Shown here one piece after another: positions 46,736 through 57,023 of a stretch of 64,000 nt of DNA (positions are counted from its first letter, which is position 1; each line of letters opens with the position of its first letter). The translations under genes and the position numbers were made by a program. The DNA lies in the NCBI RefSeq assembly GCF_037893015.1, contig NC_133661.1, positions 221,923,193 to 221,987,192 of the forward strand. The letters run 5' to 3'. The stretch is from Macrotis lagotis (lineage: Eukaryota > Chordata > Mammalia > Peramelemorphia > Peramelidae). The notes under the pieces were generated by a model that was not told where the DNA came from, made no database searches, and was given only the letters and a program-made list of their open reading frames with translations.

Positions 46736-46743
46736 TTTAGTAT

Positions 46744-47107
46744 TTGAAGCTCCCTACTTTGTAGAGGTATTGTGAAGAAAGGATTTTATAGCTTTAAAGA
46801 ATTATATAAATGTGAGTTGTTGATACACAGATAAACACATGTATGTATGGAGATATAAACTGCTTTAACTACACAGATAAACACATTGTATGTATGTATG
46901 TATGGAGATAAATTTGCTTTAACTATAAATTAAGTTATTATAAATTTAATTTTCTCATCTTATATCAGAGGTACTTTATCTTTACTTGTGATTTCAAATA
47001 GCAATGATTTTAATTTTAAATACTCTCTCCTTACTTTCACTTGAAACTTTCCTTGAGACTTAGCTTTCCTTGAAACTGTTCAAATCACACAGGAGATATA
47101 GGGATTT
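46744..47107. repeat. Local duplication, copy A
   Basis: Shares a co-linear series of blocks with 47927-48255: GAGGTATTGTGA, TTATAAATTTAATT, CAGAGGTACTTTATCTTTAC, GATTTCAAATRGCAATGATTTT and a GAGACT-AGCT end. It contains an extra internal repeat (GATAAACACAT and ATGTATGGAGATA twice). It begins MIR-like and ends L2-like, and the fact that both junctions are shared indicates a duplication rather than two repeat insertions. Confidence 0.75.
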
Positions 47108-47639
47108 AGATATTACTACCTGCATTTAAATATTTAAGTATTTTGTTTTTAAAGTAACATGAAGTAGTCATCAACATGATGTCATAGTCCTCTGTGCACT
47201 AAATAAATATTAAATCTTATGTGTTACAGAAAAACAAAGACCAAGCAACCATAGATATAAGCTGCAAGGAATCTTTCTACATATGTTCCTATTACATTCC
47301 AGGCAGGATTTAGTGAAAAGTATTATTTTATTTTATGTTAGGTAGTTCAGTTCATCCAAAATTATGAAACTGAATCTTATTTATCTTTATACACTTCTAG
47401 ATTTAAAGACAGAGTTAATTTTTTTTCACTGTTCCCTGCTTTGCTTTCCTAGTAAATACCAATCATTTAAACAGGGATCAGCACAAATATTCAATCAGCC
47501 TGTTAAACAGGGAGAGTCGCTTTAAAACACATGAATCACCTTAACAGTGAAATTGACTATCAAAAACATTCAGTTAACAATGCAAAGTTCAAAGCAAAGT
47601 ATCACATAGCTAACAATAAGTATATAGTGCAAAGTGCAA

Positions 47640-47880
47640 CAATGTACTTAGCACCATGAGACAGGTTCAAAATCTGGCTCGCACTGACTACAGTCCTATA
47701 AGAATGGTGTCCAAAGTTCTAATCCACCTAACTTCTCCAAGTATTGGTTTCCACTTCTACTAAATATGATTTTAGAAATTGTACAAGTAAAATAATACTT
47801 GTACAATCTACCTCTCAAGGTTATTTAAGGGAAAAAACCTATTAAGTCTTAAAGTACCATAGAAATATGAATTGAACAAG
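47640..47880 (+). repeat. MIR-like SINE
   Basis: GGTTCAAAATCTGGCTCGCA, CCTAACTTCTCCAAGTATTG and a tail with AAAGTACCATAGAAATATG. A 31-bp stretch (47692-47722) that recurs exactly at 49314-49344 sits inside it. Confidence 0.45.
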
Positions 47881-47926
47881 TAAGTTAAAACTCTACAGAC
47901 TTCAGTTTGCCAGAGAGATGACAGTA

Positions 47927-48255
47927 CTTGATGCTACCTATTTTGGAGAGGTATTGTGAGGAAAGGGTTTTATAACTTTTAAAGAATTATAAATATGAGG
48001 TATTTATATGCAGATAAACATACACACACACACACACGTATAGGTAGGTATAATTTACTTTAGTTATAAATAAAATTATTATAAATTTAATTGTTTTCCC
48101 ATCTTATAATATCAGAGGTACTTTATCTTTACTTCTAAGTGATTTCAAATGGCAATGATTTTCATTTCAAATGCTCCTTTTCCTTACTTTCACCTGTTAA
48201 GTCTTCCATGAGACTCAGCTCAAATCACCCTTTATACAAGAGATATCTCCCAGTT
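47927..48255. repeat. Local duplication, copy B
   Basis: The partner of 46744-47107, about 1.18 kb further right. A CA run (ACACACACACACACAC) replaces the ATGTATG repeat of copy A. Overall identity by eye is about 75-80 percent, so the duplication is old. Confidence 0.75.
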
Positions 48256-48465
48256 TTTTCTCTCCTTCCAGTGCTTTTCCCATGAAATTACTTTCCATTA
48301 ATGCTATACATATCTTTTCAGGTTGTCTCTCTCAGTGTAATGTGAGCTCCCCGAGAGGACAGAGCATGGTTTTTCCTTTTTTTTTTTTACATCCCTAGAA
48401 TTTAGCACAGTGCCTAGCATGAATTAGGTGTTTAATAAATGCTTGTTGATTGATTGATTGACTAA
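48170..48465 (+). repeat. L2 3' end
   Basis: TCTCAGTGTAATGTGAGCTC, AGCACAGTGCCTAGCATG and TAATAAATGCTTGTTGATTG then a GATT repeat: a classic L2 3' end. The left portion overlaps duplication copy B. Confidence 0.7.
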
Positions 48466-48494
48466 ATGAGCAATAAAAATCATTACCCAAGGAA

Positions 48495-48750
48495 AGCTTA
48501 ATTGATATAGTGGAAAAAACAATGGATCTGAGGTTAGAGGTGCTGAGGTCAAGTCCCTGCTCTGACACGACTAACTGCATGACTTTGGGCAAACCATCAG
48601 AGAAAGGCTCTCTGGCTTTTTTTTTTCTGTTTCTATAAAATATAGGCATAATAATATTTTTACAACTTACTACACAGGAATGCTGTAAAGAAAGTACCTA
48701 GTAAAGTAACTAGTGTTTTCAGAAGCACTACAGCAATGTGAATTATCATC
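48495..48750 (+). repeat. MIR/THER-type SINE, sense
   Basis: GATATAGTGGAAAAAACAAT, GAGGTCAAGTCCCTGCTCTG, TGCATGACTTTGGGCAAACC and ATGCTGTAAAGAAAGTACC in order. Confidence 0.6.
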
Positions 48751-49479
48751 ATCAGAGGAATTAAAGCTAGAAGATCCCTTAGATACCATCTAACCCAGAG
48801 ATTGACAAATTGCTCAAGGGTTAAATTCACCCCACTGCCAGTTTTCCTTCTACATCTAGAAGCAACTGCAATATAAAAACAAAATGAATAATTAAAAAAA
48901 AAACTTTTTAAGTGGAAGAACCAAGAAGAAGAAATTTCAGACAAGATTCTTGCCAACAGGGAGAAAGTCACTTTAATTAGAATCATGGGAAATGTGAGAA
49001 GAGATTACTCCATCTTAAAATCTGTAATAAAGAAAGAAAGAGAAGATATATGAGCATAGTCTGACATTTTGGGAAAATAGATTTCAAAGGGTTTAAAGAA
49101 AAACTAAGCAGGAACTTGAAGCATACAATCCTAACAAGACAGTCAACCTAGAAGGAACAGAAAAGATTCTGAAGATAAAGGAACAATAATTCTAAAGATG
49201 GGAAAGTTGTCTAAATAGAAAGACTTGAATATAAAGGGAACTCAACCAACTTACATTTACAAGCACATGCAGAAGATAGAAGGAAAAAGAAATAATCAAA
49301 AAATTATGGATATAGTCCTATAAGAATGGTGTCCAAAGTTCTAAAAGATTAGAATAAGATGGGACTTACAAGGAATGCTAAAGACAAAGAGAGGAGTTGG
49401 GTGGTTTCCGTTTTGTTGTGTTATGTTGTGTTGTGTTTTGCTACTCAAAAGTAAAAAGAAGGCTCAAAAAAATAGGACT

Positions 49480-49825
49480 GAGCACCTGGCCTCCATGCTG
49501 TTCCCCATACAAGACACTCTCACCTCCCAACTCCATGCTTTTTCCACTAGCTATCTGTCCTCCATGACTGGAATTCTCTCTTTTCTCATCTCAGCCTCCT
49601 GGCTTCCTTCAAGTCCACCTAAAATCTAACCTCCTACAAGATGCTTTCCAGTCTTCTTGAATACTTGATTAGGTATCTTGTTTGCACATAATTTATGTAA
49701 TGCCTTCCCCAATGGAGTGAAAACTCTCTGAGTGCAAGAATGATCTGCCTTTCTGTGTCCCTTGAACATAGCACAGTGCCTGGCATACACAGCTGGCACT
49801 TAATAAATGTTTGTTGACTTGTTTA
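49480..49825 (+). repeat. L2 3' fragment
   Basis: CTTCCTTCAAGTCCACCTAA, AGATGCTTTCCAGTCTTCTT and GCACTTAATAAATGTTTGTT in the L2 order. Confidence 0.7.
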
Positions 49826-50133
49826 CTTGATTCAAATAAAAGACAAGGCCTCTACCCAAGATGAAAAGGATGATTGACAAAGGAGAGAAAGCAAAGCTCT
49901 TATCTTCACTTCTGTACTCTCTTCCAAGTATAAGAATCTTTGGTCTGCAAAGGAAAAAATAAAAATGGCTTTTAGACAGTTGACCTAAGGTAAGAGAGAA
50001 GTACCTTCATACATTTAAGTCATCAGGTTCAAAAGAACTATAATCCTAGGGTAAGAAAATAACTCAAAGAAATGATTGCTGAACCACTGCCACTACTCTT
50101 AAGAAAGATCCTACAGAATGGAAGAGATGCAGG

Positions 50134-50212
<79 letters not shown>

Positions 50213-50230
50213 CAGAGAGAGAGAGAGAAG
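50134..50230. repeat. Compound (TA)n(GA)n microsatellite
   Basis: About 23 nt of TA repeats followed by about 70 nt of GA repeats with a few interruptions (GAAAGACAGAGACAGAG). It creates long spurious open frames on both strands. Confidence 0.95.
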
Positions 50231-50330
50231 TACAAATGTCCCTATTTAAAAAAAAGTAGAAAATGGAGTCTGTCAACTAACTACAGGCCAGTGTTCTTGA
50301 GTACCATTCTGACCAAATTCTATAATGTAT

Positions 50331-50385
50331 ATTTTTTTTTTGCAAGGCAATGGGGTTAAATGGTTTGCCCAAGGCCACACAGCAG
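50331..50385 (-). repeat. Truncated antisense SINE end
   Basis: TTTTTTTTTTGCAAGGCAAT to GCCCAAGGCCACACAGCAG: the tail half of the common SINE in reverse. It is the inverted partner of the SINE at 50584 about 200 bp away. Confidence 0.8.
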
Positions 50386-50583
50386 ATGACATGTCAAACA
50401 TGCAGATGACAAAAAACTGAAAAAGATAGATAACACTGGTTGACAGAGTCAAGAGTGAAAAAAAGTTGAGCTCTAGTTGAAGCATTAAACTTATAAGCAT
50501 TATGAATAGAGTTCAAGAAAGTCAAGTTCACTAGTACAAAATGGGGAAATAAAGTTTAAAAAGTAGACTGGTTAAAAAAACTG

Positions 50584-50725
50584 GGAGCTGCTAGGTGGCG
50601 CAGTGGATAGAGCACCGGTCCTGGAGTCAGGAATACCTGAGTTCAAACCCAGCCTCAGACACTTAATAATGTGTGGCCTTGGGCAAGCCACTTAACCCCA
50701 CTGCCTTGTTAAAAAAAAAAAAATT
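50584..50725 (+). mobile_element. tRNA-derived marsupial SINE, small deletion
   Basis: GAGCTGCTAGGTGGCGCAGT with intact A-box-like TGGCGCAGTGG, then GAGTTCAAACCCAGCCTCAG. The section TTACCTAGC before TGTGTGGCC is missing. It lies inside the CR1/L3 fragment. Confidence 0.85.
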
Positions 50726-51093
50726 GCCAGTTTTAGTGGACTAAAGGTTTATATGAATCAGCAGTGTGATATTAATACATTCTTGGGCTATATTAAAAAG
50801 GCAAAAGATTAATACAATCTTGGGCTACATTAAAAGAGGCATCTATATTTTAATACATAGAAGATAGCAGAAATAAGGTCAAGACTTTTTAAAAGCAGGT
50901 AGGAGAGCAATATTGTTACTACTATGTTAAACTTGATGGATAGCTATGTAAGTATTTTTTAAAGACTAAATTGTGTATAATAGATTAATGGTTTTACATA
51001 CAATCTTCTTTCTGGTCTACTTTACATTTGGAAAATTTTTGTTGCTGATAATTTTGTAGTTCACCATTTTATTTTTTAAAAAGAGATAATGCT

Positions 51094-51150
51094 GGGTAGC
51101 TAGGAGGCACAGTGGATAAAGCACCAGTCGGCCTCAGACAACAATACTAG
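51094..51150 (+). repeat. SINE scrap with central deletion
   Basis: AGCTAGGAGGCACAGTGGAT jumps directly to GGCCTCAGACAACAATAC, losing the middle of the SINE. Confidence 0.7.
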
Positions 51151-51679
51151 AGAGAGAAAAGATAATAGTAGCTCCATACTCTGCTTTTGGTCAGACCACA
51201 TCTGGAGTGCTGCATTAAGTTCTAAGGACCATAATTTCAGGACATTCATAAGTTGGAGAGGGTACAAAGTAGGGCAACAAGGATGGTAAAGGGCCTTAAA
51301 TCCACATCATATGATATCTGGTTGAAGGAATATTTACCCTAAGTATGCTTATCCTGAAGAAAGCACTTAGGAACAATTTTAAATTTTGAAGTGGGTGGAG
51401 GGGCTGTCTTACAGAAGATGATTAAAGAACAGGGAGTAGAAGGTGGAAAGAAATGTTTCATCTTGATTAAAAAAAAAAAACAACTTCCTAAGTAGTAAAG
51501 CTGTACAAGTGCAAAGAACTGAAGTGGGTTACATATAGAGATCTTTTAGGAGGGCCTTGACAACCTTCCTAGGTATGTTACCAAGTGTGTTATTGTAGAG
51601 ACTGTTTTAGAGGAATGGTGTGGACCACCTAGGATGACAGATTTAAGGCTGGATGGGATTATAACTCCTCAAGAGGAAA

Positions 51680-52375
51680 GTGAAGCTGAGAGAAATGACT
51701 GGCCCAAAATCACACAGCTATGAAGAGTAAGACAGGAAATGAACTCAGATCTTCTTGACTCCTAGGTTAAGCACTTGATAAACTACACCCACCTAGCTGT
51801 AGGTCACAGATGTTTCAACTCAGAAATTCTCTCCAAAATCACTTAAAGCAGTCACAAAACCAAAAGAAGAGAGAAACATTAGTAAATCTTAGTTTTTAAT
51901 TAGCTTTATGAAAGACATTTTAATATAATGGAAAGAACACTGGACTTTGGGTCTGAAGAACCGAAAATCAGAAGCACCCTTTATTGATGTGAGGTAATAT
52001 GCTTGTCTCACAGGGCTGTTGGGAATATTACATAAGATACAAGTTCCAAATTGATTTGTAATCATAAGTGCTATATAACTGTAAATAGTTATTATTTGCT
52101 ATGGTGAAACTCTGAGTGAGTCACTGTTCTTCACTATTCTAAAAGAACAGTAATTAAAGGGAAAATATTGGAATATTAAAACAGATTACTAAGACTCCAA
52201 CAGATCAGGTCTCTTATACTGCATTTCTAAGCTTCTGTTTTCTTAATTGTAAAAATGGAGAAAAAAATGCCAATTGTGCCTCTCACAATGGTATCAGAAT
52301 TGAACAAGATAATGTTGGTGAAAGCATGCTTTGAAAACTGTAAAGTATTATTTAACTATAAAGCACTACTTGACA
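51680..52375. repeat. MIR-like pieces in intron 1
   Basis: Antisense 51680-51800 (GAAGCTGAGAGAAATGACTG, GCCCAAAATCACACAGC), sense 51905-52100 (GGAAAGAACACTGGACTTTG, AAGTGCTATATAACTGTAAA) and sense 52205-52375 (AACTGTAAAGTATTATTTAA). All are diverged. Confidence 0.5.
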
Positions 52376-52389
52376 GTGGAAAAAATGCA

Positions 52390-52530
52390 GAAAATATTTC
52401 TCATCACATTCAGTTTGGGTCAATGTATACCAAGGAAACAAGGCAAATTGCCTTCTGTGGGGGTGGGGAAAGGGAAGTAAGATTAGGGGAGGAACTGTAA
52501 AACTCAAATAAAATCTTTAAAAGAAAAGAT
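52390..52530 (+). mobile_element. L1 3' tail, extreme 5' truncation
   Basis: About 140 bp: CAAGGAAACAAGGCAAATTG, CTTCTGTGGGGGTGGGG, AAGTAAGATTAGGGGAGGAA and an A-rich end, the same 3' UTR as the L1 copies at 23520 and 40777. Confidence 0.75.
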
Positions 52531-53101
52531 GCTGAAAATGAAAAAAATAATAAAAGTAAACACTACAATTTACTTTCATTTGACTACAAAAAAGTAATAT
52601 GAGTAAGAACCATGTTTAAAAATACAGTCATGTTTTACTAACATAAGATACCCTGAGTCAGAGAGAAGACAGAAAAGACTGCTTTGTGTTTACTAGGGTT
52701 GGACGACAACATACAGTTAAAAGTGTTTTGGTTTTCCTCGGTCTCAAAAAGAAGTTAACAGTAAGATAAAGAGTTAAATCGGCAAGAATTGTGATAAACA
52801 AATTCCGAGTGAGAGTAATGAGATATTTTATTTTTAACGCCGAGGCCCAGAGCTTGGGTCCGAATGAGGAAACACCGCTGAACAAGGGTTGCCATTTCTA
52901 AGCCGGGGGGAGAAGGGAGACCAGAGTCTCCGGGGCTCAGGGGGAGGGAAGGAGCGGCAAAGGGAGCTTCGCGAAGGACGAGGAAGGGCGTGGGGGGGGG
53001 GGGCAGACAGTTGGCGAAGCGGAGTAAAGGGGGCCCGGTGCCCCCGCTGCCAGCCGCGGGGCCGGCGGCCCTCGGGAGGCGCCCCCGAGCCCCGGCGTTA
53101 C

Positions 53102-53228
53102 CTTCCGCCTCCTCCGCGCCCTCCAGCAGCATGTCCTTGGTGAAGTTGGAGATCTGGCCCGGGATGGAGAACAGGCTGTCGCCCACCTGGCCCAGGCCGG
53201 AACCCAGGCTCCCGAGCCACGAAGACAT
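53102..53228 (-). CDS. TRIP11: TRIP11 exon 1 coding part with ALPS segment
   Basis: The exon has 127 coding nt, 42 codons plus one base. [20 protein letters not shown] then [20 protein letters not shown]. The first about 38 residues form the amphipathic ALPS motif, which is rich in S, T and G on the polar face and inserts bulky residues into loosely packed, curved membranes. Relative to the human sequence as I recall it (GLGQSLGQVGG), four residues are missing here (GLGQVGD). The start codon follows GCCGCGGCC (G at -3). The donor is GGAAG|GTAACGCC. An in-frame upstream extension would need a TTG start at 53300 and is not supported. Confidence 0.97.
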
Positions 53229-53456
53229 GGCCGCGGCGGGCGGCGGGCGGCTCCCTCCCCGGGCCCGGTCAGGCGCCCGGCGCGCTCCGCCGGTTTCCAA
53301 GGGGACTCGGAGCTCCCCGAGGAGCCCCCGCCGCCGCCCGGAGCGTTCCGACCCGCGGGCGGCAGACGCCCCGCGACACGGAGAGGCCCTTCCCCGCCGG
53401 GGGGGCCTGGCTCATGCCCGGGAGCCCCCGGCGCGCCGCGCCACACGCCCGGCCGC

Positions 53457-53519
53457 CTACTTCAGCCACTTCCCGCCCGCGGCGCAGACGAGCCCTGCCA
53501 ACTCGACGCCGGCCGCCAT
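53457..53519 (-). other. Possible upstream ORF of TRIP11 (20 codons)
   Basis: ATG at 53519 (context GTCATGGCGG) opens MAAGVELAGLVCAAGGKWLK and stops at 53457, 228 nt before the main ATG. It matters only if the transcript starts upstream of 53519. The ATG also fits a YY1 binding site, which could equally mark the transcription start itself. Confidence 0.35.
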
Positions 53520-53841
53520 GACACCCGCCCAGGGGCCTGCGGCGGAGCACCGAGACGGTGCCGGGCCGGCGGCCAGAGCGGCCGCCGAGCGGCGGACGTG
53601 GCTGCGGCGCGGGGCATGACGGGATACCGGAGGACCCGTCGCGGAGAGCCGGCTTCCGGCGGTGCTCAAATCAGAGCGCTGCCGCCCCTCCCCCTCTGCC
53701 TGGGGAGCAGAAAGGAAAAACAAACAAACCGGTTTGGCCGCGGAGAGAAAGGCTCGTACTGTGCCCAGGGCCACGTGTCCCTCCGCGGCGAGCCGCCTCT
53801 GGGGCAGCCGGATTTCCCCTGACCTTGGCTTAACTCTTATA

Positions 53842-54099
53842 CCCCCCCACCCGTGCTGGAGAGGAAATGAGCCTTGCCTAAGCCGTGGCCAGCGAGGCCT
53901 TCATCGTTACATTAATAGATTTAGTGAAATATCAAAATTAATATACCATTCATTTATAGAGCTTCTTTAAAGGTTCCCCCCCCCCATACTGGACATAAAA
54001 TGAGCCTCGCCTGAGCAGTGGCCGGTGAGGCCTTCATCATAAATATAGTTAGTGAAATATCAAAATTAATATAGCATTTATAGAGCTTCTTTAAAGGTT
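53842..54099. repeat. Tandem duplication of about 130 bp upstream of the promoter
   Basis: Copy 1 is 53842-53975 and copy 2 is 53976-54099. Both start with a C run, then carry ATGAGCCTYGCCTRAGC, GAGGCCTTCATC, TAGTGAAATATCAAAATTAA and TTATAGAGCTTCTTTAAAGG. Small indels (8-10 bp) distinguish them. Confidence 0.93.
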
Positions 54100-54767
54100 T
54101 ATAAAGATATAGCTATAGAGGGTTCATCCAGTACAGCGCCTTCATTCAACAAGGGAGGAACCAGGCTGAGGGAGCTAGCAAGTGTTTTGGAATCTGAAAC
54201 ACGTCTTCCACTCCACGTGTCCGGCTCTTTATACCGTGGAGTCCCAGACTCCATTCAGCAAATATCCATTAACCCCCACTAGCGGGCCAGGCCCTGTGCT
54301 GGGCGCTGGGGGGGCTGCAAGAAGGTTGTCGCTGTAAACTAAGAGACAGGGGAGCAGAAGTGAAGAATACTCATGTAACTAATGACACCACATGGAAAAT
54401 GGAAACTGTCACCCATGAGAGTGAACCCGAAGACTGAAAAAGCCGCTCAGATGCAGATCTTGAATAGGAAGCTCTGAATCCCTTGGGATCAAATCCATAC
54501 AGCTAAACTACCACCTTCCGAAAGATGCCTCTTCCAATATTCTTTAATCACAAAACATATATTTATAATAATGTAATAGCTTATAATGTATCATGTATAA
54601 TTATCTATATAATAAATGTAAATGTAATACAATGTTATATTTTCTATAATAGTTTGTATTCTAATAATATTCACCATGTTGGATAAATTTGTAATATTAT
54701 GTTCTATGACATGTTACATATTTATATTATGCCTCTATATAGTACATATATTATATAGACAGATCTC

Positions 54768-54990
54768 AGTATAGGTGGCACATTGGTTAGAGTGATGGGA
54801 CTTGGAGCCCCAGGCAGACTCATCTTTCCTAGTTCAAACCTGATCTCACGCCCTTAGTAGCTGGGTGACCTGGGCAAATCACTTAACCCTGTTTGCCTCA
54901 GTTTCTCATCAGTGAAAATAGCAAACTTCTCCAGTAACTTTACTAAGAAAGCTTCAAAAAGGGTCACAGATTTGGAGCCAACTGAAAGAA
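54768..54990 (+). mobile_element. Older, longer tRNA-like SINE
   Basis: TAGGTGGCACATTGGTTAGA, CTAGTTCAAACCTGATCTCA, GGGCAAATCACTTAACCCTG and TACTAAGAAAGCTTCAAAAA: the family of 8431, diverged. Confidence 0.7.
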
Positions 54991-57023
54991 CCAAACAACA
55001 AAATAAATCTCAAATTGGTAGGTAGATAGATGAATAGATGAACAGATGGACAGATAGATGATACACAAATTTTTACTAATTACATGTTGTCTCTCCTGTT
55101 AGACCATGAACTCTTTTATCTTCGTCTTTCATCTTTGTCTTTATCTTCAGAAAGTTTAGCACACAAGTGCTTAATAAACACTTGCCAATTACCAGCTGTC
55201 AACTTGTCTATTCTGTGCTCCTTGTCTTGTATATATGGACCCTAAATCTGTCTCCTGGATCTTCCTAGGTGAAATCCCCCATACACATCCCCAGTACCCA
55301 CAGGGCCCTGGCTGTCTCCCTACATAAACCTGGACTAGAAAAATGACACATCTATACTATTCTGGGAATTCCCTAGTCACCCCTCAGTCTGGTACCCTTC
55401 CATATTCTTTCCTGGTATAGTCATGGAAAGAGCAAGACTGTACTGTTTCTTCCTACTTTGCCATCTTTACTTCTGGGTTTTTACAGTAGTCAATCCTTGG
55501 TCACACAAGGAATCTAAATAGCAGAAGTAAAAAGGGAATGCTTTCTAGGCTTTGAATAAAAGCCTGTGTTACCAAAACAGAGAAGCAGATAAAAGGTCAA
55601 ATTTAGGGAAACTTAGTAGGACATTTTGACTAGAATGAAAAATAACAGTGTGTGGAAGACAGTTGTATGCTGAATCCTTAGAAAGGTAGTTGGGAGTAAA
55701 ATTCTGAAGACCTACAAAACAGAGTTTATATTCAAACCTGTAGGTAATAGAGAGCCAACCACTGAAGTTACCTTCAGCATAGGAGTGAGAGTCAGATGTG
55801 CTTCTGAAAGATGAATTTTCAGACAAAGGAATCAGTCTAGAAGCAAAGAGTTATTGAGCCAAGATGAAACTGCAGGAATATAAGCCAGTAGTAATGGTAA
55901 ATGATATTGGAGCTTCTTAACCAAGTTTCTGTCTTTTAATAAACAACAGAGGAATTCTTAGATACGGAAGAGCTAGGACAAACAGGAGCCTGGCCCGAGG
56001 ATCAACAACAGACAAAATATAAAATTTACAAACCAGGACCTCATCCTTTTTTGATATAGGAAATTATATAGAGTATGTAGGTACTGAGAAGGTCAACTAA
56101 TGACCCTGAGAATTTCTGATGGGAGAGCAAGGACTTCACCTCCATTACTATAAATACTAAGATCTGAGGGAAGTGAAGTTCACTGAAGAGAAAACTGTCT
56201 TTACTGTTTAAGTGCTTGAATGTGTAGGTACGTTGTATTTTTTATTGGGCTAGATTGCAACATACAATTTTTGGTTAGCCTGAGTACTTGCTTGATAAGT
56301 GAAAGGTTGTACTTCTGTAGATAAATAGTTACTACATAAATTCTTATGTTCATATAGGGAATTCTGGAAATAAGGGGAAAAGGGAATATTTAGTGATAAG
56401 TCCCAAGATTAAACCCAGAACATGTAAGAACAAAATTTTGAGGCTATAGTTATGACAATCGATTGTTCTCTGTAACTGAAGAAGACCATGACATCAAAAG
56501 AATGATGGTATATCATGCACATTATGTTAATTATAGTGAGGGGAATGTTGTGAAAAAACATCCTTCTCACTGCCTTTTCCAGAACTGTTATCAATCCTTG
56601 ACCTGATTTAATAGGAAACAGGGCCTCTGGTAGTAGCCTGGATGGTGTGGGAGTCCTAAGACTTGTGAAAGTGTTCCAGTAACACCAAGCGAAACTCCAG
56701 TCCATGATTTTCAGGTGACAACTTTGCTACAACCAGCACATCCAAACCTGTCTCTAGATGGTCTTATTGTCAGCACAGTACATTTATAATTTTTGACACT
56801 GCAGTATAGCTAACCAATCTTCAGTAAGATGACTGAATTGTTCTGCTCAGCTCTGCAACCATATTCCTCCCCAGAATCCAGAGACTGGTTTCTGGGAAAC
56901 TGCTTGGTGGATCATGGGAATAATGCTCTAGTTAGGCACTGTTTATGATCTGAATTATGACAGTATATGATCATCTTTGAACCTCCAACTTCCATTCTTG
57001 AGTAATGAAAACATTCTTGGCAA

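Larger units (their letters stand above)
49830..51665 (+). repeat. CR1/L3-type LINE fragment with nested insertions
   Basis: Matches the ORF2 layout of an old CR1/L3 LINE: CTAACTACAGGCCAGTGTTC (reverse transcriptase), GTTTTAGTGGACTAAAGG and CAATCTTGGGCTACATTAAA, TCAGACCACATCTGGAGTGC, AGGGCAACAAGGATGGTAAA and ATCTGGTTGAAGGAATATTT. It is interrupted by the TA/GA repeat (50134-50230), an antisense SINE end (50331-50385), a SINE (50584-50725) and a SINE scrap (51094-51150). The segment around 50775-50840 carries an internal near-duplication (TTGGGCTATATT / TTGGGCTACATT). Confidence 0.7.
46107..53101. other. TRIP11 intron 1
   Basis: This 7.0-kb intron holds a hAT-like remnant (46557-46735), a local duplication (46744-47107 and 47927-48255), MIR and L2 pieces, a CR1/L3-type LINE (49830-51665) with nested SINEs and a compound TA/GA repeat, and a bare L1 tail (52390-52530). 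The rightmost 250 bp lies in the CpG island. The stretch 46110-46540 shows nothing recognised. Confidence 0.55.
512..53228 (-). other. TRIP11: TRIP11 (GMAP-210) gene, coding exons 1-14, 3' end missing
   Basis: This is the body of a multi-exon gene read right to left. Fourteen exons join with consistent phase into about 1674 codons that match the golgin TRIP11/GMAP-210 throughout, from [14 protein letters not shown] at the N-terminus to [19 protein letters not shown] at the last exon seen. In known biology GMAP-210 is a long coiled-coil tether on cis-Golgi membranes. Its N-terminal ALPS motif senses highly curved vesicles, its C-terminal GRAB region binds ARF1-GTP, it interacts with IFT20, and loss in humans causes achondrogenesis type 1A. 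The human protein is 1979 residues, so about 300 residues including GRAB lie left of position 512. All exons are open and flanked by AG/GT, so the gene looks functional. Confidence 0.97.
52840..53840 (-). promoter_or_regulatory. TRIP11: TRIP11 CpG-island promoter and 5' UTR
   Basis: About 1 kb of GC-rich, CpG-dense sequence in an otherwise AT-rich window, centred on exon 1. The region upstream of the ATG contains an ETS-like GCCGGAAGCC (minus strand, 53651-53660), an E-box CACGTG (53772-53777) and a YY1-like ATGGCGGCC overlapping the short upstream frame at 53519. I cannot place the transcription start precisely. Confidence 0.85.

Noticed and set aside
50038..50359. Frames made of Ser-Leu or Glu-Arg repeats
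   Set aside because: They translate the (GA)n/(TA)n microsatellite.
53229..53300. In-frame N-terminal extension of TRIP11
   Set aside because: The codon at 53300 is TTG, not ATG. The conserved start is the ATG at 53228 matching the known N-terminus.
52889..53833. Long Pro/Arg/Gly-rich frames on both strands
   Set aside because: High GC content in the CpG island removes stop codons. Only the TRIP11 frame has family support.
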